NCBI GenBank assembly: GCA_027491915.1
Contig: JAOZGC010000001.1
Span: forward strand, 1 to 64,000
Origin: Thermoproteota archaeon
Lineage (GTDB): Archaea; Korarchaeota; Korarchaeia; Korarchaeales; Korarchaeaceae
Direction of reading: 5' to 3'
DNA: 64,000 nucleotides
In this document: positions 55,366 to 61,895 of the stretch, one piece after another
How the letters are laid out: every line of letters starts with the position of its first letter
Numbering within the stretch: the first letter of the stretch is position 1
The notes under the pieces: generated by a model
Databases searched by the model: none
The model's input: the letters and a program-made list of their open reading frames with translations, nothing else
Told to the model about the DNA's origin: nothing
Program-made: the position numbers and the translations under genes

Positions 55366-56646
55366 CTAGCCGGCCAGCCTCTCGGCGGACCTCGCGTGGC
55401 CGGGGAGACCCTCCAACGCGGCCAGCGTCTTGACGAGCTCGGCCAGCTCTGGGGCGGGCCTCCCGTTAAGTCTGGCGAAGGCCACCGCCCTCATGAAGTC
55501 TCTGGTGGTCAGGACCCCGTAGCTCCTGGAGAAGCCCGAGGTCGGGAGGAGCTGGTTCACGCCGAGCGCGTAGTCGCCCACGGAGCTCGGGGTCCTCGCC
55601 CCGACGAACACCGCCCCGGCGGTCTTTATCTCCCCGTGGAGGCCCTCCACCTCCGACCCCAGCAGGGCCACCCTCTCCGGGGCGAGGGCGTTCACAGCCT
55701 CCACCGCCTCTCCCACCGAGTCGAACACCAGCGCCACCCCCCTGCTGTCCATGGCCACCCTGGCCACCTCTCCCCGGGGCAGGTCCTCCGCTATGCGGAA
55801 AGCCCTCTCCAGAGCGATCTCGGCGAACTCCTCGCTCGTCGTAATCAGCGCCACGAACGAGTCGACGTCGTGCTCTGCCTGGGAGACCAGCTCCATGGCC
55901 ACCTCCCCGGGATCGGCGCTGGGATCTGCCAGGACGACGTGCTCCGACGGGCCGGACGGACCGTCTATGGCCACATCCTGGGCCACCATCTGCTTAGCCG
56001 CCATGAAGTAGTTGTCTCCCGATCCGAATATCTTGTCCACGGCCTGTATGGCCGCGGTGCCGTAGGCCATCGCCCCGACGGCCGGCGGCCCCCCCACCCT
56101 GTAGACTTCGTCCACCCCCAGCATGGCGCAGGCCGCCAGCAGGATCGGGTGGACCCTCCCCCCAGGCAGGGGCGGGGTGAAGACGGCCACCTCCTCCACC
56201 CCCGCCACCCTGGCCGGTATGGCCGTGAAGAGGAGGGTGGACACGTAGGGCACGTCCTCGAACTCCGGTATGTGTATGCCCACCCTGGATATTGGGAGCC
56301 ACCTTATCCCGTACTCCCCTATCTCCTCCCTCAGGATGACGTCCCCCGGCATCTCCATCCTGTGAAACGTCTCTATCCTCTCTATGGCCGCCTCTAGGGC
56401 CTCCCTCTCGTTCCTGCCAATCTTCGCGAGCGAATCCTCCAGGAGCCCCGCCGCCACCCGGAACTCCTCTGGCGGCAGGTCCACGCCGTACAGCTTTGAC
56501 AGGCCGTCCCTGACCCCGTCGTCCCCCCTGAGCTTTATCTCTCTTATTATGGGGGCTACGGCCTCGCGGAATATGGCGCCCTCCGCATTCCTCGTCTCCA
56601 GGGAGGCCACCGCGGCCCAGGCATCCTTCCCCCTGAGGATCCTCAA
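55366..56646 (-). CDS. histidinol dehydrogenase-family protein with altered active site
   Basis: 426 residues, zinc-dependent HisD fold: DGPSGPSEHVVLAD, VSQAEHDVDSFVAL and GDYALGVNQLLPTSG. The catalytic segment that reads APEHLE in most HisD proteins is APERVAL here, replacing the general-base His by Arg. The GxNHxLPT motif reads GVNQLLPT, again losing a His. No other his gene lies in the window. It may oxidise a different alcohol, as does the HisD relative HpsN, or be a divergent HisD. It starts with TTG 56646, 28 bp from the end of a perfect palindromic TATA box. Confidence 0.85.
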   Translation of the reverse strand: MRILRGKDAWAAVASLETRNAEGAIFREAVAPIIREIKLRGDDGVRDGLSKLYGVDLPPEEFRVAAGLLEDSLAKIGRNEREALEAAIERIETFHRMEMPGDVILREEIGEYGIRWLPISRVGIHIPEFEDVPYVSTLLFTAIPARVAGVEEVAVFTPPLPGGRVHPILLAACAMLGVDEVYRVGGPPAVGAMAYGTAAIQAVDKIFGSGDNYFMAAKQMVAQDVAIDGPSGPSEHVVLADPSADPGEVAMELVSQAEHDVDSFVALITTSEEFAEIALERAFRIAEDLPRGEVARVAMDSRGVALVFDSVGEAVEAVNALAPERVALLGSEVEGLHGEIKTAGAVFVGARTPSSVGDYALGVNQLLPTSGFSRSYGVLTTRDFMRAVAFARLNGRPAPELAELVKTLAALEGLPGHARSAERLAG

Positions 56647-56673
56647 GTCGGCTCCCGTCGGGGCGATTACCCC

Positions 56674-56687
56674 CCATTAATTAATGG
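56674..56687. promoter_or_regulatory. 14-bp palindrome serving as TATA box of the HisD-like gene
   Basis: CCATTAATTAATGG, perfectly symmetric, centred about 34 bp upstream of TTG 56646. The rightward side has no start for over 100 bp. Confidence 0.5.
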
Positions 56688-56776
56688 TTGGGTTTCCCCC
56701 GGGACCGGGGGGATGAGGTGGCCATCCCAGAGTGATCCCTGATCGGCCCTGGAGTAACCGACCCCCCTCTCTCCAC

Positions 56777-56787
56777 CTATTTTTAAC
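56777..56787 (+). promoter_or_regulatory. TATA-like box for gltX
   Basis: CTATTTTTAAC centred 30 bp upstream of GTG 56812. Confidence 0.55.
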
Positions 56788-56811
56788 GCGGTTCCCCTGA
56801 CTTCCGGGAGG

Positions 56812-58566
56812 GTGATCACCGGTTTGGAGGATCTGATGAGGCTCGCCATGGCTCTGGCCGCCGAGAACGCCCTGAAGCACGGTGAGGCCAGGGTCCAACC
56901 GGTGCTCGGGAAGATCCTGGCCGTCGACCCCGGGCTCAAGGGCAGGGTCAGGGAGCTGCTGCCGATCGTCAGGGAGGCTGTGGAGAGGGTCAACTCGATG
57001 GACCCCGGGGAGCTGGAGTCCCTCGCCTCCCTGGCCCCGGCCAGGGGCCGGGGGGAGGGTGGTGGGGAGAGGAGGTGGCCCCCCCTGGAGGGGGTCGGGC
57101 CCCAGGGCACCGTGGTGACCAGGGTGGCCCCCGAGCCGAACGGACACCCCACGCTGGGCCACGTCAAGGGGCTGATGGTTCCCTTCGTCTACGCCAGGAT
57201 GTACCGGGGGAGGTTCCTGCTCAGGTTCGAGGACACCAATCCAAGGGTGGAGAGGCTGGAGTTCTACGACGCCATAAGGGAGGAGTTCTCCATCGTGCTG
57301 GAGGCCGCGGAGAGGAGGCTCGGCCTGTCCCCTGGGAGGTGGGACGAGGAGATAATAGAGTCGGATCACCTGGGGGAGATGTACTCCCACGCCGAGAGGC
57401 TGATCTCCGACGGCAACGCCTACGTGTGCACCTGCCCCGCCGAGAGGGTCAGGAGGAACAGGTCGGCCGGGGTGGCCTGTCCCCACAGGGATCAGCCCCC
57501 AGAGGTCAACCTCGAGCTCTGGGACAGGATGCTCGAGGGGGGCTTCGCCGAGGGAGAGGCCCACCTGAGGCTGAAGACCTCCATGACCCACCCCAACCTG
57601 ACTATGAGGGATCCCGGCATCTTCAGGATAGTGGACCACCCGCACCCCATACAGGGGGACAGGTACAGGGTCTACCCGACCTACGACTTCGCCGTCAGCG
57701 TGATGGACGCCCTCACCGGGGTGACCCACGCATTCAGGAGCAAGGAGTTCGAGCCGCACGTCGAGGTCCAGAGGACCATACTGAAGATGCTCGGTTTCAG
57801 GCAGTTCGAGATGATCCAGTTCGGCCGGATAACCGTAGAGGGGCTCCCCCTCTCCAAGAGGCACATAAGGCCCCTGGTATCGGCGGGCATACTCTGGGGG
57901 TGGGACGACCCCAGGATACCCACCCTCAGGGGCCTCAGGAGGAGGGGTATAGCCCCGGAGGCCCTGGTCGCCCTGATGTACGACCTCGGTCCGAGCAAGG
58001 TTGACTCCACCGTCACGATGGACGCCATAGCCTCCTACAACAGGAAGTGGCTCGACCCCAGGGTGCCGAGGTACATGTTCGTGGCCGACCCGGTGAGGGC
58101 CGAGATACACGGGGCGCCCGGAGATCTGACGGCCGAGGTCAGGGTCCACCCGGACAGGCCGGAGATGGGGGTCAGGAGGATAAGGGTGCCGGCTCGGGCC
58201 GGGGTGGTCGAGGTCTACGTTTCCTGGTCGGATCACAGGAGGCTCCGCCGGGGTCAGGAGGTGAGGCTGAGGGGGCTGGTCAACGCGGAGGTCAGGGGGG
58301 TGACCCCGGACGGGCTCACCCTGAGGTACCTGCCGGGGGTGAGGACCGACGTCCCCATAATCCACTGGGCCCCGGTGGAGGGCGCCACGCCGGCGGTGGT
58401 CCTCGCCCCAAAGAGCGCCTACAGCTACGAGTCCTTCGGGGGTTTCGGGGAGCCAGCCATGTCCGAGCTGAGGGAGGGGGACCTGGTCCAGCTGGTCAGG
58501 TTCGGCTTCGCCAGGGTCGACGGGAGGGAGGGCGCCACGGTCAAGTTGATACGCTCCCACGGCTGA
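56812..58566 (+). CDS. gltX: glutamyl-tRNA synthetase (archaeal type)
   Basis: Class Ic synthetase charging tRNA-Glu, and tRNA-Gln in archaea that use the GatDE route. 584 residues. An N-terminal helical extension precedes the catalytic domain: PEPNGHPTLGHVKG contains the HIGH element as TLGH, and LPLSKRHIR is the KMSKS equivalent. RFEDTNPR and VYPTYDFAVSVMD complete the active site. The C-terminal beta-barrel anticodon domains are of the GlnRS-like archaeal kind. GTG 56812 or TTG 56824, just after GGAGGGTGATC, may be the start. Confidence 0.95.
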   Translation: MITGLEDLMRLAMALAAENALKHGEARVQPVLGKILAVDPGLKGRVRELLPIVREAVERVNSMDPGELESLASLAPARGRGEGGGERRWPPLEGVGPQGTVVTRVAPEPNGHPTLGHVKGLMVPFVYARMYRGRFLLRFEDTNPRVERLEFYDAIREEFSIVLEAAERRLGLSPGRWDEEIIESDHLGEMYSHAERLISDGNAYVCTCPAERVRRNRSAGVACPHRDQPPEVNLELWDRMLEGGFAEGEAHLRLKTSMTHPNLTMRDPGIFRIVDHPHPIQGDRYRVYPTYDFAVSVMDALTGVTHAFRSKEFEPHVEVQRTILKMLGFRQFEMIQFGRITVEGLPLSKRHIRPLVSAGILWGWDDPRIPTLRGLRRRGIAPEALVALMYDLGPSKVDSTVTMDAIASYNRKWLDPRVPRYMFVADPVRAEIHGAPGDLTAEVRVHPDRPEMGVRRIRVPARAGVVEVYVSWSDHRRLRRGQEVRLRGLVNAEVRGVTPDGLTLRYLPGVRTDVPIIHWAPVEGATPAVVLAPKSAYSYESFGGFGEPAMSELREGDLVQLVRFGFARVDGREGATVKLIRSHG

Positions 58567-58581
58567 TCACCCGCGGTCACC

Positions 58582-59517
58582 ATGAGGGTCGTCGTGGTTC
58601 ACGGCGGGGTGAGGATATCGAGGCCCCGGCCCGGGGGGCGGTCCAGAGACGGGGAGATAGTCGACAAGTTGATGGACGTGGCGGAGAGGGCGCGCCGAGT
58701 CCTACTCGCCGGCTCCGCGCTGGACGCCGTTGAGGAGGCCGTCAGGATCATGGAGGAGGACCCAACCTTCAACGCGGGGTACGGCTCGGCCCTCAACCTA
58801 GTCGGGGAGGTGGAGGTTGACGCCTCCATAATGGACGGATCCACCATGCGGGCCGGCGCCGTCGGCGCGGTGAGGGGGGTCCTCCACCCGGTGACCCTGG
58901 CCAGGGCGGTTATGGAGAGGACCCCCCACGTCCTCCTAGTCGGGGAGGGGGCCAGAGAATTCGCCAGGAAGCTGGGACTGGGTGGAGACGAGGATCTAGT
59001 CCACGAGAGTCGGGTCTCCGCGAGGAGAGAGGCCCTGAGGGGGGCGCTCGGTGGGGGGTCCGCTGGGGGGACGATGCCGGCGCGGGATCTCATCGGGATT
59101 TACGGCGTGGGGGAAACGGTCGGCGCCGTGGCCCTGGACGGTGAGGGGAGGTTGGCGGCGGCCACGTCCACGGGCGGGCTGACCCTGAAGCTCCCGGGCA
59201 GGGTTGGGGATTCGGCCGTCGTGGGCGCCGGGACGTACGCCGACGGGAGGGCGGCCTGCTCCGGGACGGGGGTTGGGGAGGCGGCCATAGTTGAGGCGGG
59301 GGCCTTCAGGGTCGTGGAGGCGGTGGGCCGGGGCCTCCACCCGCGGAGGGCGGCCGAGGAGGTCCTGGACATCATCAGGCGGGAGACCGGGAGGGAGTTC
59401 GGGTTCATAGTGGTGGACCGATCGGGCAGGGTGGGGGTGGCCCAGATGGGCTACGGCCTGTTCTGGGCCTCGGCCACCGACGAGGGCGTCGAGGGGGGGA
59501 TAGAGGGCGGGGGATGA
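58582..59517 (+). CDS. isoaspartyl peptidase / plant-type L-asparaginase
   Basis: Ntn-hydrolase that self-cleaves to expose a Thr nucleophile, here the T in GVGETVGAVALDGEG near residue 179. 311 residues. FNAGYGSALNLVGEVEVDAS and ATSTGGLTLKLPGRVGDSAV, then VGAGTYADG, are the family motifs. It removes isoaspartyl residues from damaged peptides or hydrolyses asparagine. It follows gltX by 15 bp and is probably co-transcribed. The C-terminus is Gly-rich. Confidence 0.93.
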   Translation: MRVVVVHGGVRISRPRPGGRSRDGEIVDKLMDVAERARRVLLAGSALDAVEEAVRIMEEDPTFNAGYGSALNLVGEVEVDASIMDGSTMRAGAVGAVRGVLHPVTLARAVMERTPHVLLVGEGAREFARKLGLGGDEDLVHESRVSARREALRGALGGGSAGGTMPARDLIGIYGVGETVGAVALDGEGRLAAATSTGGLTLKLPGRVGDSAVVGAGTYADGRAACSGTGVGEAAIVEAGAFRVVEAVGRGLHPRRAAEEVLDIIRRETGREFGFIVVDRSGRVGVAQMGYGLFWASATDEGVEGGIEGGG

Positions 59518-59526
59518 TCTCTCAGT

Positions 59527-59745
59527 TCACCCGAGGGACTCGTGGACCAGTATGGCCGTGACCGGGCAGGAGACCTCGCACGCCCTGCAGATGAAGCAGC
59601 GCTCCTCGGCCCCGTCGGTCACCGCGGCCTTCTTGGACTCGACCTCGAAGTTGCTGACCGGACACACGTCCACGCATATCCCGCAGCCTATGCACCTCTC
59701 CAGGTCCACCTCTATCCTAACCGCGTGGATAAGCTCCCTGCTCAT
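59527..59745 (-). CDS. 2[4Fe-4S] ferredoxin
   Basis: 72 residues. Two cluster motifs: CIGCGICVDVCP and CFICRACEVSCP. It is encoded 5 bp after the flavoprotein gene and probably exchanges electrons with it. ATG 59745 follows GGAGG; longer frames upstream lie inside the flavoprotein gene. Confidence 0.92.
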   Translation of the reverse strand: MSRELIHAVRIEVDLERCIGCGICVDVCPVSNFEVESKKAAVTDGAEERCFICRACEVSCPVTAILVHESLG

Positions 59746-59750
59746 GCGGC

Positions 59751-60920
59751 TCAACCTCCCAGGACTTCTCCCACCTTCCGCCCCCTCTCCACCGCCTTCT
59801 CCATCTCGGCTGCCTTCCAGGAGAGGTCCCTGCTTGAGACGGCGCTGAAACCGAGGATCCTTCCGGTTCCCCTCTCGTAGACCAGGAACGCCCTGTCCCC
59901 CCACTCCGTCCCGCTCAGATCCCTCCTGTCGACGTCGAATCCCGCCTTCTCTGCCTCGACGCTCGTGAACCCGACGGACACCAGGAAGTTGCCGCCAATG
60001 AAAACGTCCTTTATGTATCTCGGGGTCCTGAGCGCCGCCTTGCTCCCGGAGATCGCCCTGATCGCGTTGTATGCCATGAGCGTGGCCACCTCCCCCACGG
60101 CGAAGTGTCCCGGCCTCCCGGTCACCGGGTCGTAGCTCACCGCGCAGTCCCCCACCGCGAAGATCCTGGGGTCGGACGTTCTCCCCTGCCGGTCGACCAT
60201 CACCGCCCAGTCTTCCCACAGGTCGATGCCCGCCTCCCTGGCCAGGCGCACCTCCGGCGTCACCCCCATGGCGGACACGACGACGTCGGCGTCGATCAGG
60301 GTCCCATCGTCCATTCTCACCCCTCCTTCGGTTATCTCCCTGACCTTCCCGTGGTCGAAGACCACGCCCTCCCGGGACAGCCTGTCCTCCAGCTCTCTGG
60401 AGAGTTCCGGCTCAAGAGACTTCCTCACCAGCCTAGACCTGACCAAGACGTGGGGCTCGGCCCCCAGGGCCAGGCACGTGTCGGCGGCGTGGAGCGCCAC
60501 CAGGCTGGCCCCGACCATGGCGACCCTGCTGGGGGACTCTTCCCTCAACCTCTCCACGTCCCCCACCCTCCTGTATCCTATAGTCCTCTCGGCCCCGGGG
60601 CACCTCGGCCTGGAGGAGTTGGCCCCGGTCGCCAGTATCAGGTAGTCGTATTCCAAGGATCTCCCGTCTTCTAGGATCACCTCCCTCTTGTCCCGCCTTA
60701 TCCTTGTCACCTCGCCCCCGACGAACTCGGCCCCCCAGGCCTCGACGTGCCTCGTGCTGACCGTGATGTCCCTCCCGGCGGCCACCAGCCTGAGCTTGTG
60801 CCTGACGTAGGGCCTCTCGTCACCCACCACCGTGACCTTCGCGTCCGAGAGACGCCTGACCGCGTCCCAGGCGGACGCCAGCCCTCCCAGTCCGGATCCG
60901 ACGATGACCAGCCTCTGCAA
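59751..60920 (-). CDS. FAD-dependent pyridine nucleotide oxidoreductase (NADH oxidase-like)
   Basis: 389 residues. FAD-binding LVIVGSGLGGLASAWDAV at the start, YDYLILATGANSSRP, NAD-binding VAMVGASLVALHAAD near residue 133 and DPRIFAVGDCAV near residue 250. There is no redox-active CxxC disulfide and no NADH-oxidase Cys at the usual place near residue 42, so it is more likely a ferredoxin- or rubredoxin-linked reductase than a disulfide reductase. It starts with TTG 60920, from a TATA region AATTATTAATTATAG (60946-60960). Ferredoxin is encoded directly downstream. Confidence 0.9.
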   Translation of the reverse strand: MQRLVIVGSGLGGLASAWDAVRRLSDAKVTVVGDERPYVRHKLRLVAAGRDITVSTRHVEAWGAEFVGGEVTRIRRDKREVILEDGRSLEYDYLILATGANSSRPRCPGAERTIGYRRVGDVERLREESPSRVAMVGASLVALHAADTCLALGAEPHVLVRSRLVRKSLEPELSRELEDRLSREGVVFDHGKVREITEGGVRMDDGTLIDADVVVSAMGVTPEVRLAREAGIDLWEDWAVMVDRQGRTSDPRIFAVGDCAVSYDPVTGRPGHFAVGEVATLMAYNAIRAISGSKAALRTPRYIKDVFIGGNFLVSVGFTSVEAEKAGFDVDRRDLSGTEWGDRAFLVYERGTGRILGFSAVSSRDLSWKAAEMEKAVERGRKVGEVLGG

Positions 60921-60959
60921 TGGCTTCCCCTCGCCCCGGCGTCCCTATAATTAATAATT

Positions 60960-61814
60960 TTAACTCAAATCTGACGAGTTCCCCCTCGGTGGGGCGCCGA
61001 ACAGCTTCCCGTACTCCCTCCTCAGGTGCTCCCTGCTGACGTGGGTGTATATCTGGGTGGTGCTCAGGCTGGCGTGGCCCAGGAGCTCCTGTATCGCCCG
61101 GATGTCGGCCCCGGCCTCCAGCAGGTGGGTGGCCATGCTGTGGCGCAGGGTGTGCGGGGTCACCCTCTTCTTTATTCCCGCGGCGGCCGCGGCCCTCCTG
61201 ACGACCCTCTGGACCGTGCGGGGGGAGACGGGGAAGATCCTGCGGTCAGATCCTCCGTCGGCCGCGTACGAACGGAGGAGATCTGAGGTCTCCCGATCCA
61301 CCAGGACGTACCTGTCCTTCCCCCCCTTCCCCCCCCGGACCACCACCACCCCCTCCTCCAGGTCCACGTCGTCCCAGGTCAGGGCGCAAAGCTCGGACAC
61401 CCTGAGCCCGGTGGCGTAGAGGAAGCGGAGCATCAGGCGGTCCCTCTGGGTCGGAGCGGCTTCTATTAGCCTGCGGACCTCGGATCTGCTCAGGACCGAG
61501 GGGAGGCGCCTCCTAACCCTGGGCCTGTCCACCCGAACCGGATCTCCCTCGGCGATCCCCCTGGACCTGAGGAACCTGTAGAACGTCTTCAGGGAGGCTA
61601 TCCTCCTGAGGATCGTCCTGGCGGATAATCCCCCCTCCCTCCTCAGGTACCCCAGGTACCCCTCGACGTCCCCCGGATCGGCCTCCTCCGGGGACTTGTT
61701 GAGCCACCGGAGGAACCTCCTGACGTCGTAGGAGTACTGCCTGATCGTCCCGGCCCTGTAACCCCTAGAGTCGAGCCACTCTGCGAACTGCGCTATGTAC
61801 TCCCCGACGTCCAT
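60960..61814 (-). CDS. xerA: XerA-type tyrosine recombinase
   Basis: Resolves chromosome dimers at dif in archaea. 284 residues. An N-terminal SAM-like core-binding domain (AEWLDSRGYRAGTIRQYSYD) is followed by the catalytic domain with R in ATGLRVSEL near residue 140, K in GGKGGKDRYV, HTLRH, GHASLSTTQ and the nucleophile Tyr in QIYTHVS near residue 254. The ATG at 61814 lies 29 bp from a TATA-like CTTTTAAC (61839-61847), so the mRNA is leaderless. No phage genes adjoin it, consistent with the host recombinase. Confidence 0.93.
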   Translation of the reverse strand: MDVGEYIAQFAEWLDSRGYRAGTIRQYSYDVRRFLRWLNKSPEEADPGDVEGYLGYLRREGGLSARTILRRIASLKTFYRFLRSRGIAEGDPVRVDRPRVRRRLPSVLSRSEVRRLIEAAPTQRDRLMLRFLYATGLRVSELCALTWDDVDLEEGVVVVRGGKGGKDRYVLVDRETSDLLRSYAADGGSDRRIFPVSPRTVQRVVRRAAAAAGIKKRVTPHTLRHSMATHLLEAGADIRAIQELLGHASLSTTQIYTHVSREHLRREYGKLFGAPPRGNSSDLS

Positions 61815-61838
61815 CTGTGGACCGGACGGCCAAAACAG

Positions 61839-61847
61839 GTTAAAAGG
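61839..61847 (-). promoter_or_regulatory. TATA-like box for xerA
   Basis: CTTTTAACC on the minus strand, 25-33 bp upstream of the ATG at 61814. Confidence 0.5.
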
Positions 61848-61895
61848 GTTGGGACCCCCCGGTAATAACGTCTCCGTTTCAGGGGGCTGTTGAAC

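Noticed and set aside
56700-56780. Possible C/D-box small RNA to the right of the CCATTAATTAATGG palindrome
   Set aside because: A CTGA box is present but no acceptable RUGAUGA C box or C' box with proper spacing.
56677-58560. 627-codon minus-strand open frame opposite gltX
   Set aside because: Antisense shadow of an unmistakable glutamyl-tRNA synthetase; no domain and no ribosome-binding site.
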